Source: JBFLVQ01 sp040758525
GTDB lineage: Bacteria > Acidobacteriota > Blastocatellia > Chloracidobacteriales > JADJPF01
Assembly (NCBI GenBank): GCA_040758525.1
Contig: JBFLVQ010000526.1
Location: 1-6,752, forward strand
Direction of reading: 5' to 3'
Length of the DNA stretch: 6,752 bases
Made by a program: the position numbers and the translations under genes. Positions 1 through 5,718 of this stretch are shown here, in pieces. The first letter of the stretch is position 1, and each line of letters opens with the position of its first letter. The notes under the pieces are model-generated. The model saw only the letters and a program-made list of their open reading frames with translations. It ran no database searches and was not told the origin of the DNA.

Positions 1-461
1 CAGGCAAAAACGGCAGCTATAAACTACGCATAGATATTACTAAACCAGCCAAAACAATTGTTATTAATGGCGATCAAGTGAAATTCTATGAGCCTGATCT
101 ACATCAATTACTAAAAGCCTCACTGAAAGATTCTAATGCCAAGAAAAACTCGGTTGGTTCACTAGCCATTACCTTCGGGTCAGTCTCGTCGATCCGTGCT
201 GCTTACAATATTGACTATGTAGGAGAGGAGAAAGTAGCAGGCGAAGATACCTCTAAACTTAAACTTACACCAAAGAAGGCCGGTCCCTATAAAGAGATTC
301 ATATCTGGGTATCGCATAAGCTGGGATTGCCGATTCAACAACGTCTAGTGGAAGTCAATGATGATGTCATAGAAGTGCGGCTTAGTGATGTGAAGAAGGA
401 TATTCCCGTTGACACTAAGAAGTTGATCGACAATTTTAATCCACCAGCGACAAATAAATAA
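1..461 (+). CDS. LolA-like outer-membrane lipoprotein carrier/sorting protein, 3' part (5' end outside window)
   Basis: The reading frame is open from base 3 to the TAA at 459-461, giving 152 residues of a protein whose start lies upstream. The GTG at 78 is internal, because the residues before it already match the family. The visible part starts with a strand rich in small and polar residues, then PAKTIVINGDQVKFYEPDLHQ. This resembles the LolA pattern of a 'P..ivvsdGk.lw.YdpdL.Q' strand pair. Further on come V-G-E-E-K-V-A-G-E-D, then a Leu/Lys/Pro strand, then IHIWV and LPIQQ, as in LolA-fold lipoprotein carrier or sorting proteins. Family members are periplasmic half-open beta barrels that carry acylated lipoproteins or lipids to the outer membrane. 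The family is fairly secure. True LolA versus another LolA-like subfamily cannot be decided without the N-terminus. The next gene is convergent. Confidence 0.75.
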   Translation, partial: GKNGSYKLRIDITKPAKTIVINGDQVKFYEPDLHQLLKASLKDSNAKKNSVGSLAITFGSVSSIRAAYNIDYVGEEKVAGEDTSKLKLTPKKAGPYKEIHIWVSHKLGLPIQQRLVEVNDDVIEVRLSDVKKDIPVDTKKLIDNFNPPATNK

Positions 462-463
462 TA

Positions 464-479
464 GGGAGTAATAACTCTC
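464..479. terminator. Weak hairpin between convergent genes, possible terminator
   Basis: GGGAGT (464-469) and ACTCTC (474-479) form a 6-bp stem with loop AATA. It contains one G-U pair on the + strand and one A-C mismatch on the - strand. It sits in the 25-base gap between two convergent stop codons. Read on the - strand it is followed by a U-rich tract (complement of AAATAAATAATA), which favours termination of the lipoprotein transcript. There is no T-run on the + side. The stem is short, so the call is tentative. Confidence 0.25.
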
Positions 480-486
480 AGAATAA

Positions 487-1056
487 TCAATTGAGTGGTA
501 GGGCAAGGGCTGCCGTAGCGCCACGTAGCTCCAAGCGTAATCCTGCTGGAGCAGGGCGCTCTTTTGTTTGTGTAAAGAAGATCAGCCCCTGCCTGCTCTC
601 ACTAGGTGTGAAGGCAGCCTCCAGGTTAAAACTATGGGAGATAAAGCGTGCTTGCATCTCTTTATATAATTCGTTGCTATAGAGCCTTACACCATAGTAT
701 TTACGCATCTTCTCCAGTGCCTGGGGAGCTTTTATAGATTGGAAGCTATGTCCAGCAGCATCCTTGAGCTGAAAATTAAATTTATTGGTTAGTAGTACCT
801 CTTCACCACGATTGGTAAGTACCACACGTATAGGGATAATTCCAGCCAGCCATAGATTACCATCAAAGAGTTTTACTACTTCGTCTTCACTAAGCAACTG
901 GGCGCGTAATTCCAGCGCACCATCGGCTACCACCCCAGTAATGCTAGCAGGTGGCACTTCTACGCGAGGCACGACTTTAAATGGTGCACAGGCAACAAAC
1001 GTATTGACGAGGACAACTAACCAGAGCACTACGCTTAACGGGCGCTTATATTGCAT
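487..1056 (-). CDS. Putative lipoprotein of unknown function
   Basis: The protein has 189 residues. It begins with a basic n-region (MQYKR) and a hydrophobic stretch at residues 7-22, followed by Cys23 in the context TFVAC-AP. This is an acceptable though not ideal lipobox, with Phe at -3 instead of Leu, so a lipidated envelope protein is likely. The mature part includes IPIRVVLTNRGEEVLL and FQLKDAAGHSF (about residues 75-105). These look like strands of an immunoglobulin/telokin-like beta domain, as in DUF4352-type lipoproteins. That resemblance is by eye only. ATG at 1056 is the only reasonable start, because an in-frame stop lies four codons upstream; no strong ribosome binding site is visible. 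The gene converges on the LolA-like gene and diverges from the CxxCH gene. The name of the family is not recognised. Confidence 0.7.
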   Translation of the reverse strand: MQYKRPLSVVLWLVVLVNTFVACAPFKVVPRVEVPPASITGVVADGALELRAQLLSEDEVVKLFDGNLWLAGIIPIRVVLTNRGEEVLLTNKFNFQLKDAAGHSFQSIKAPQALEKMRKYYGVRLYSNELYKEMQARFISHSFNLEAAFTPSESRQGLIFFTQTKERPAPAGLRLELRGATAALALPLN

Positions 1057-1091
1057 AGCGACAATTTACTGGAAGGACCATAGTGGCGTCA

Positions 1092-1097
1092 ATTCTA
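1092..1097 (-). promoter_or_regulatory. Candidate -10 box for the lipoprotein gene
   Basis: On the - strand, TAGAAT (5/6 match to TATAAT) lies about 35 bases upstream of the ATG at 1056. No recognisable -35 hexamer is found 16-18 bases further upstream. That position falls inside the 33-base inverted repeat at 1101-1133, so an activator or repressor could act there. Weak call. Confidence 0.22.
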
Positions 1098-1100
1098 CCG

Positions 1101-1133
1101 GAGCGAGAAAAATGCACAGACTTTTTCTTGCTC
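1101..1133. repeat. 12-bp-arm inverted repeat in divergent intergenic region
   Basis: GAGCGAGAAAAA (1101-1112) pairs with TTTTTCTTGCTC (1122-1133). Eleven of the 12 positions are Watson-Crick and one is G-U on the + strand. The loop is TGCACAGAC. There is no GC-rich core followed by an external T-run, so an ordinary terminator is unlikely. The position in the divergent promoter region, over the expected -35 of the - strand gene, suggests an operator or a structured leader. Function unknown. Confidence 0.55.
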
Positions 1134-1157
1134 AGGTAAGTCTTACTGATCAGCAAG
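1127..1157. repeat. Nested inverted repeat overlapping the preceding one
   Basis: CTTGCT (1127-1132) is the reverse complement of AGCAAG (1152-1157). Inside lies GTAAG-T-CTTAC (1136-1146). The right half also holds the near-palindrome CTTACTGATCAGCAAG (1142-1157), which has one mismatched pair around a perfect CTGATCAG. The left arm is shared with the inverted repeat at 1101-1133, so the two structures exclude each other if transcribed. Function unknown; the geometry is what is seen. Confidence 0.45.
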
Positions 1158-1169
1158 CGGCTAGCAAAG

Positions 1170-1181
1170 ATTAGTGCTAAT
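1170..1181. promoter_or_regulatory. Palindrome ATTAG-TG-CTAAT, candidate operator
   Basis: A perfect 5-bp dyad with a 2-base centre lies just upstream of the candidate promoter of the + strand operon. A related 14-bp dyad, TATTATTAGTAATA (1211-1224, one imperfect pair), overlaps the candidate -10 region. Both contain ATTAGT, starting at 1170 and 1215, 45 bases apart. This could be a pair of sites for one dimeric regulator. AT-rich dyads arise easily by chance, so confidence is low. Confidence 0.25.
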
Positions 1182-1185
1182 GGTA

Positions 1186-1226
1186 TTTGCAGAAGCGTTG
1201 ACAGCTCTTATATTATTAGTAATAGA
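1186..1226 (+). promoter_or_regulatory. Candidate promoter of the CxxCH-rsmB-nuclease-truB operon
   Basis: Several overlapping sigma70-type combinations are present. One is TTTGCA (1186-1191), 17 bases, then TATATT (1209-1214, 5/6 match). Another is a perfect -35 TTGACA (1198-1203) with a poor TAATAG (1220-1225) at 16 bases. The region is AT-rich and lies 60-100 bases upstream of the first start codon at 1286. Which pair is used cannot be decided from sequence alone. Confidence 0.35.
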
Positions 1227-1273
1227 TCGCTTCTACTAAATTGATAATTAAGCTGAGAAGTTCGTTTTTGAAA

Positions 1274-1284
1274 GGTCTAAGACC
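1274..1284 (+). promoter_or_regulatory. Palindrome GGTCT-A-AGACC overlapping the ribosome binding site
   Basis: The Shine-Dalgarno-like GAAAGG (1270-1275) lies 10 bases before ATG 1286, and its final GG is the start of a perfect GGTCT/AGACC dyad ending one base before the ATG. In RNA it can form a 4-bp GGTC/GACC hairpin with a UAA loop. It could dampen initiation or be a protein site. The ribosome binding site supports the start at 1286 over upstream non-ATG starts. Confidence 0.35.
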
Positions 1285-1285
1285 C

Positions 1286-1594
1286 ATGAAATTAATTAAA
1301 GCGATGGTTATTTTAACATTCTTGGGTATGCTATTTTTGAGTCTGAGTGCTGAGCGCGTATTTGGGTATCCACCATTTTTGAAACAGGTACAGCAGCTTG
1401 GTTTTGAAGCCAAAGATTGTGCCTACTGTCATGAGAAACCGACTGGTAACAAAGGCTGGAATAAACGTGGTCTCTGGCTAAAAGAACAGAAGAAAGAGCG
1501 TAAAGCGCCGATTGTTGACGTAAAATGGTTGAAGAACTACAACCCAGAGATTGCTGAAGATAAAGATAAGAATAAGGAGAGCGAAACTAAGTGA
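1286..1594 (+). CDS. Small exported CxxCH (c-type heme motif) protein
   Basis: The protein has 102 residues. The N-terminus MKLIK plus a hydrophobic core to about residue 21 is a clear Sec signal peptide. Cleavage could follow SLSA (residue 22) or VFG (residue 27). The mature part carries one CAYCH motif (Cys45, Cys48, His49), the covalent heme attachment site of c-type cytochromes. Next comes KPTGNKGWNKRGLWL, then a Lys/Glu-rich tail. After the signal peptide there is no Met and no second His, so the usual distal ligand is missing. ATG 1286 is chosen because the signal peptide begins there and an SD precedes it; the frame could extend to TTG 1241, but that adds a basic segment without function. 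It is followed at 24 bases by rsmB. It could be a mono-heme electron-transfer or sensor protein, or a non-heme redox or metal CxxC protein. The specific family is not recognised. Confidence 0.72.
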   Translation: MKLIKAMVILTFLGMLFLSLSAERVFGYPPFLKQVQQLGFEAKDCAYCHEKPTGNKGWNKRGLWLKEQKKERKAPIVDVKWLKNYNPEIAEDKDKNKESETK

Positions 1595-1598
1595 ATCT

Positions 1599-1613
1599 GC
1601 TCCATTAAGGAGC
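1599..1613 (+). promoter_or_regulatory. Hairpin sequestering the rsmB ribosome binding site
   Basis: The rsmB SD, AAGGAG (1607-1612), is 6 bases before ATG 1619. Its GGAG is inside the 3' arm of a perfect hairpin: GCTCC (1599-1603), loop ATTAA, GGAGC (1609-1613). The hairpin begins 4 bases after the stop codon of the upstream gene. A ribosome finishing that gene would open it, as expected for translational coupling. The geometry is seen; the coupling is inferred. Confidence 0.4.
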
Positions 1614-1618
1614 GCCTT

Positions 1619-2974
1619 ATGCCATCTTACCCTCGGCGTTCCGCTAAAATAAGTCCAGCTCGTCGGATCGCTTTTGAAATCCTAAAGCGTGTCACGATTG
1701 AAGAGGCTTATGCTAGTAACCTGCTCGCTTCCCATCTTACTGCTAAACTCTCTAATGAAGATCGCGCCCTAACTCATGAGATCGTAATGGGTGTATTACG
1801 TTATCAGCGCCTGCTTGATCACTTACTCACTGGCTTACTAGCGCGTAACCTGGCGCGCCTGGATGAGGAGGTTTTACTAGCTTTACGTATAGGACTATAC
1901 CAGCTTAAATATCTTACCCGTATACCGGCGCATGCAATCGTTAATGAATCGGTACAGCTAGTACGAATGAGCGGCAAGAGTTCTGCCGCAAGTCTTGTTA
2001 ATGCAGTACTACGTAAAGCCGCACAGTCCTCTAACAACCCTTCTACTGTTGTGCCAGATAATACGGTAGCGGCAACCAGCCTGTCGCTTTCTCACCCAGA
2101 TTGGCTACTAGCGCGTTGGGCAGACCGTTATGGGTTAGTATCGGCAAGCGCACTTGCACAAGCAAACAACCAGCCTGCGCCACTCAGTTTTCGTCTTAAC
2201 TTGCTAATCGCTTCTCGTACAGAGATCCTTGCAACAATCACACGTGCCGGTTTAGCAGTCCTGCCCAGCATGTTGGTAAAAGATGCTTATAGGCTTACAA
2301 ATGGCAATGGCCGTACGCTACTCGAACTAGCTGCGCAAGGTCTTATACATATACAGGACGAGGCTTCTCAACTGGTTGCTACACTCGTTGATGCACAACC
2401 AGGTCTCAGGGTACTGGATGTCTGTGCTGCCCCCGGAGGCAAGACTACTGCGTTGGCTATGCATATGGAGAATAGGGGATTGATCATTGCTGGTGATCTG
2501 CATATTAGCCGGGTAAAGCTTATTCAAGAGAATGCTGCTCGTCTGGGCGCCAAGATTATTCACTCACTCTGCTTTAATGCAGCGATAACACTACCACTAG
2601 CTGCCCTAGGCAGCTTTGATCGTGTACTGGTGGATGCGCCTTGCACTGGCACTGGTACACTACGGCGCAATCCGGAGATTAAGTGGCGACTTACCCCAGA
2701 AAAGATTAACGAGATGGCGAATCTGCAACTACGTATACTGGATAACTGTGCGCCATTAGTAGCAAAGGGGGGTCGGCTGGTCTATTCCACCTGTTCACTT
2801 GAAGAGGAGGAAGACGAATCGGTTATCAGAAAATTTCTTGCCATGCATAGTGAGTTCGCACTCTATACTGATCTGCCCGCTGCCTTATGCACAACCACAG
2901 GACTATTGCGTACTTGGCCACAGCGTGATGATTGTGATGGATTTTTTGCTGCCATTCTTGTAAAAAAGAGCTGA
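1619..2974 (+). CDS. rsmB: 16S rRNA (cytosine-967-C5)-methyltransferase RsmB
   Basis: The protein has 451 residues, close to E. coli RsmB (about 430). The N-terminal ~140 residues form the NusB-like helical domain (ARRIAFEILKRV, HEIVMGVLRYQRLLDHLL, ARLDEEVLLALRIGLYQLKYL). The C-terminal half is the Fmu/NOL1/NOP2/Sun methyltransferase: SAM motif I VLDVCAAPGGKTT (residues 265-277), DRVLVDAPCTGTGTLRRNPE with the motif IV Cys342, and LVYSTCSLEEEED with the motif VI nucleophile Cys392. Both cysteines required for the covalent cytosine intermediate are present. The enzyme methylates C5 of C967 (E. coli numbering) in free 16S rRNA, using SAM, in the cytoplasm. The ATG start is supported by AAGGAG at 6 bases. 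The stop overlaps the next start (TGATG). In many bacteria rsmB adjoins fmt/def, which is not the case here. Confidence 0.95.
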   Translation: MPSYPRRSAKISPARRIAFEILKRVTIEEAYASNLLASHLTAKLSNEDRALTHEIVMGVLRYQRLLDHLLTGLLARNLARLDEEVLLALRIGLYQLKYLTRIPAHAIVNESVQLVRMSGKSSAASLVNAVLRKAAQSSNNPSTVVPDNTVAATSLSLSHPDWLLARWADRYGLVSASALAQANNQPAPLSFRLNLLIASRTEILATITRAGLAVLPSMLVKDAYRLTNGNGRTLLELAAQGLIHIQDEASQLVATLVDAQPGLRVLDVCAAPGGKTTALAMHMENRGLIIAGDLHISRVKLIQENAARLGAKIIHSLCFNAAITLPLAALGSFDRVLVDAPCTGTGTLRRNPEIKWRLTPEKINEMANLQLRILDNCAPLVAKGGRLVYSTCSLEEEEDESVIRKFLAMHSEFALYTDLPAALCTTTGLLRTWPQRDDCDGFFAAILVKKS

Positions 2975-4527
2975 TGGGCACGCGAGAATTGCAGACCGAT
3001 GAAGATATTGCCACAGCAAAATATGATATTGAGATCTGGTTATTGGCAATCGAGACCTTAGAATTATGTCAAGATGGCCTAGCTAGTACTTGGCTAACTA
3101 AACAGAATTTTGCCTTTAGCGTTGAGTTCGGTAAATTGATCTTTGCCTATTGGACTGAAGATCGCGCGGAAAGCTGGCGTGTACGTGCTTGCCGACTTGA
3201 TGCCAGCATACTCGAACTAGATGTAACAACCCCTTTCCAAACCACAGTACGCCGCTTGTTGTTATATAAACAGCAGGATCAAAATATCGTAGGCGAGATT
3301 CCTGCACGCCGCAAAGCCGCACGTCAGCGCTTTCTCGAGCGATTACGTACGATAGTTACAACACAATTAGCAATAGCGATAGCACACGCTAGTATAGGAC
3401 GTAGCGATCGGCATGGATATGGGGCAGCCTTTGCACGATTAGTCTTGCGTGATCGGCAGTCCATTATTGCTGCAATTGGAGTGAGTGTACGGGAAGATGC
3501 TGATACAATTGCAGCACTGCTAGGTCAGGGGCTCAACTGGCTGGCCGCGCTACGTGCCCGTTTTGCGCCTACCGCGGTCAACCGGCTATTTCTTTTTGCA
3601 CCATTGGGCCGTGCCGAATTGCTAGCTCAACGACTTACTTTATTGGCACGCACACCTGATCAGATAATAGAACTATTTGAGGTTGATGAGGCAAATAAGA
3701 CTCTCATGGCAGTACGCCCTTATGATCAGGGCGATCTAGGTTTACAGCTAGCTCGCAGCACTCGTTTGCCTACATTGCCTGGCAAGATTGTACTGCCACC
3801 ACCACTGGCGGTACAGGCTGATTGGATTAGATCAATTGCGCCTGATCGTATAGAGATACGACCAATTATATCGAACCAGTGGAAGGTTGAACTTTATGGT
3901 CTAGAACTGGCCCGCATTTATGCGGATCGAAATCCCCGTGTTGAGTTTGGTATTGAAGATCAGCAAATATTAACAGCAGCAAATCAATCTCAGTTGGCAG
4001 AACTGATTCTCGCCGCAGTTCATTATCGCCGCGCTGATAGTCCTGCTAAACAACATATACTCTATCGTGCCGCGCCAGAAGCTTGGCTAGAGTCGATATT
4101 ACGTTATGATATACAGGCATTTGATATTAACTTGCGGCCAGATTATCTATACAGTCAGGTACCTGTCATTAGACAGCGCAACCGACGCTATGTTGATCTG
4201 CTTGCTGTAGGCAGGGATGGACAATTGGTTATTATCGAGTTGAAAGTAACCGAAGCGCCTGAGCTTCCTTTTCAAGGACTCGATTATTGGTTACGAGTGG
4301 AATGGCATCGTCAGCGGGGTGATTTTCTTAGACAGGGTTATTTTGCCACCCTTACCCTTAAAAACGCGCCAGCTTATGTCTATCTAGTAGCACCACAGTT
4401 ACGCTTTCATGAAAGTTTCAACACAATCGCTGCTGCAATAGACAGCCGAGCAGCTATTTTTCGCATCGCAATTAATGACAACTGGCGCGAGGGGCTGAAG
4501 GTTCAAAGTCGCGAACGTATTAACTGA
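2974..4527 (+). CDS. Uncharacterised protein with C-terminal PD-(D/E)XK nuclease-like domain
   Basis: The protein has 517 residues. Its ATG shares one base with the rsmB stop (TGATG). The C-terminal region, about 365-500, has the order expected of PD-(D/E)XK enzymes of the DUF91/NucS-RecB-like type: an acidic helix PEAWLESIL (Glu369, Glu373), YVDLLAV with Asp408, a strand LVIIELK with Glu422 and Lys424, then Q434-GLD-Y438, matching the QxxxY motif of RecB-like nucleases. All catalytic positions are intact, so an active metal-dependent nuclease is plausible. Residues 1-360 are not recognised. They contain Arg-rich helical segments (ARRKAARQRFLERL near 110-123) and beta-like stretches (IIAAIGVSV; VNRLFLFAPLG), and may bind nucleic acid or regulate. 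No signal peptide or membrane segment is seen, so it is probably cytoplasmic. Position between rsmB and truB suggests a role linked to RNA or DNA maintenance, but the substrate is unknown. Confidence 0.75.
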   Translation: MGTRELQTDEDIATAKYDIEIWLLAIETLELCQDGLASTWLTKQNFAFSVEFGKLIFAYWTEDRAESWRVRACRLDASILELDVTTPFQTTVRRLLLYKQQDQNIVGEIPARRKAARQRFLERLRTIVTTQLAIAIAHASIGRSDRHGYGAAFARLVLRDRQSIIAAIGVSVREDADTIAALLGQGLNWLAALRARFAPTAVNRLFLFAPLGRAELLAQRLTLLARTPDQIIELFEVDEANKTLMAVRPYDQGDLGLQLARSTRLPTLPGKIVLPPPLAVQADWIRSIAPDRIEIRPIISNQWKVELYGLELARIYADRNPRVEFGIEDQQILTAANQSQLAELILAAVHYRRADSPAKQHILYRAAPEAWLESILRYDIQAFDINLRPDYLYSQVPVIRQRNRRYVDLLAVGRDGQLVIIELKVTEAPELPFQGLDYWLRVEWHRQRGDFLRQGYFATLTLKNAPAYVYLVAPQLRFHESFNTIAAAIDSRAAIFRIAINDNWREGLKVQSRERIN

Positions 4528-4560
4528 CACCTCCGCACGACAGCACTAAGGACAGAGCAT

Positions 4561-5481
4561 ATGGAACAGATAGGCGCGCTACTAGTCGATAAACCAGCCG
4601 GTATTACCTCACATGATGTTGTGGCCAAATTGCGGCGTGCCCTCAAGCAGAAGCGTATAGGGCATACTGGCACGCTCGATCCGTTTGCTACCGGACTGCT
4701 TATTATTTGTCTAGGTAAAGCGACACGTTTAGCACAATTCCTTAGCGGTATCGATAAAGAGTATGAGGCAGTTATACGACTGGGCTTTTCTACCGACACA
4801 CAAGACTATACAGGAAAACCTATCACCCCTTTAATTTCATCTGATCAACTGACTATTGAGAATTTGCGTGTAATACTGGCACAATTCGTGGGGCAACAGT
4901 GGCAACTTCCACCCATGTTTTCCGCGAAAAAAGTGGCAGGAGAAGCACTTTATCGACGTGCACGGCGTGGGCAAGTGATTACCCGGCAGGCAGTAGAGAT
5001 CGTCATTTATCAGATCGAATTGGCACTTGATATGCCCCTCTTAACGATCAACCCGGATGGCACACGCGACTTTACGATCCGTGTGTCCTGTTCGGCGGGC
5101 ACTTATGTTAGAACACTGGCACATGATTTAGGGGAACGATTAGGTTGTGGTGCTCACTTGGCACAATTGCGACGTGTGCGTATAGGCAAGTTCTCAATCG
5201 CTCAGGCAGCCACACTCAATTCACTAGTAGAGCTTGCTACAGCAGGAAAGATCGCTGAGTGTATTATTACCCCCGCTGAATTGGTGGGAGATCTGCCTGC
5301 CGTTGCCCTCTCACCTGCGGAGATTGTGCGTGTAGGCCAGGGTCAAGCGATCGCAGCATCAGATAGTGGCGCAAACGGCTGGGTACGGTTACTGAGCCCT
5401 GCCGGTACATTGGTTGCGATGGCTGAAGAACAGAAAAATGCCACCGGAGGGTGTTGGCAACCAAGAATCCTAATGATTTAA
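4561..5481 (+). CDS. truB: tRNA pseudouridine(55) synthase TruB
   Basis: The protein has 306 residues, near the usual ~310. It isomerises U55 in the T-loop of tRNAs to pseudouridine and also acts as a tRNA chaperone. The N-terminus LLVDKPAGITSHDVV is the family signature. GHTGTLDPFATGLL (residues 34-47) holds the catalytic Asp40. KEYEA (66-70) supplies the conserved base-stacking Tyr68. CSAGTYVRTLAHDLGERLGCGAHLAQLRR (positions 177-205) is the second family block, with Tyr182 and Arg184. A short C-terminal PUA-like region (about 250-306) follows, including LSPAGTLVAMAE. Start ATG 4561 has AAGGA (4548-4552) at 8 bases. The gap from the preceding gene is 33 bases, consistent with one operon. The common nusA-infB-rbfA-truB context is absent within the window. 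Confidence 0.96.
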   Translation: MEQIGALLVDKPAGITSHDVVAKLRRALKQKRIGHTGTLDPFATGLLIICLGKATRLAQFLSGIDKEYEAVIRLGFSTDTQDYTGKPITPLISSDQLTIENLRVILAQFVGQQWQLPPMFSAKKVAGEALYRRARRGQVITRQAVEIVIYQIELALDMPLLTINPDGTRDFTIRVSCSAGTYVRTLAHDLGERLGCGAHLAQLRRVRIGKFSIAQAATLNSLVELATAGKIAECIITPAELVGDLPAVALSPAEIVRVGQGQAIAASDSGANGWVRLLSPAGTLVAMAEEQKNATGGCWQPRILMI

Positions 5482-5508
5482 CTAGCCAAGCTCTCCCTGG
5501 TGTCGTAG

Positions 5509-5534
5509 ACCTGCGCTGAGCAGTAGGCGCAGGT
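5509..5534 (+). terminator. Hairpin after truB, possible terminator of the operon
   Basis: ACCTGCGC (5509-5516) and GCGCAGGT (5527-5534) form a perfect 8-bp GC-rich stem with a 10-base loop, 27 bases after the truB stop. The following bases (GAAATAAATGTTGATTAAAT) are AT-rich but lack a T-run, so it is not a classical Rho-independent terminator. It may be a 3'-end stabiliser or an imperfect terminator. The position at the end of the cluster supports a 3'-end role. Confidence 0.45.
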
Positions 5535-5590
5535 GAAATAAATGTTGATTAAATGTTAATTATTGGATACTACAATGGGCTTGCGCAGTA

Positions 5591-5599
5591 TGCTATACT
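5591..5599 (+). promoter_or_regulatory. Extended -10 promoter candidate for prkA
   Basis: TG-C-TATACT is an extended -10 element with a 5/6 match to TATAAT. No good -35 occurs at 16-18 bases. The string TGCTATACTT also looks like the E. coli sigma-S preferred -10, in which a C precedes TATACT; yeaG, the E. coli prkA homologue, is sigma-S dependent. Whether this organism has such a sigma factor is unknown. The -10 is embedded in a dyad, AGTAT-GCT-ATACT (5587-5599). The implied leader is about 150 bases. Confidence 0.4.
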
Positions 5600-5688
5600 T
5601 AGTACGGTATTAGATCCCAATTGTATAGTTCTTGCATGTGATAACGAGTGAAGAAGAGCCTAGCCTCATTTATTTTTTATGGTCGCTC

Positions 5689-5718
5689 GCCGGCACGGCC
5701 ACCCATTGGCCCGACGGC
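5689..5718 (+). promoter_or_regulatory. prkA: Structured leader hairpin with anti-SD sequence upstream of prkA
   Basis: A two-part stem can form: outer GCCG (5689-5692)/CGGC (5715-5718), inner GGCCA (5697-5701)/TGGCC (5707-5711), loop CCCAT. The sequence GCCACCC (5698-5704) is complementary to the prkA SD GGGTGGT (5744-5750): six Watson-Crick pairs plus one G-U. The leader can therefore either fold on itself and leave the SD free, or pair with the SD and hide it. A second alternative stem, CCGA (5711-5714)/TCGG (5725-5728), competes with the first. The pairing is seen; regulation is inferred. Confidence 0.4.

Noticed and set aside
1142..1157. LexA/SOS box reading of the CTGATCAG palindrome
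   Set aside because: It lacks the CTGT-N8-ACAG spacing; the symmetry is of another type.
785..1174. 129-codon open frame on the + strand opposite the lipoprotein gene
   Set aside because: The product is Ser/Thr-rich without domain features, and it overlaps a - strand gene that has a clear signal peptide and lipobox cysteine.
1241..1285. Upstream TTG extension of the CxxCH protein
   Set aside because: It would put a basic segment before a complete signal peptide; the ATG at 1286 has its own SD.
4503..4799. 98-codon - strand frame over the truB start
   Set aside because: It is antisense to the well-conserved truB N-terminus and has no SD or family features.
5576..5593. Sigma-54-type promoter (TGGGC ... 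TATGC)
   Set aside because: The GG to GC spacing is 12 or more bases rather than the required 10. A second candidate at 5707-5722 also fails the spacing.
5553..5651. 32-codon ATG open frame between truB and prkA
   Set aside because: No ribosome binding site, no recognisable sequence, and it spans the promoter candidate; a chance frame is more likely.
5656..5678. Rho-independent terminator or attenuator before the T6 tract
   Set aside because: Only a 3-bp GAG/CTC stem can form in front of the T-run.
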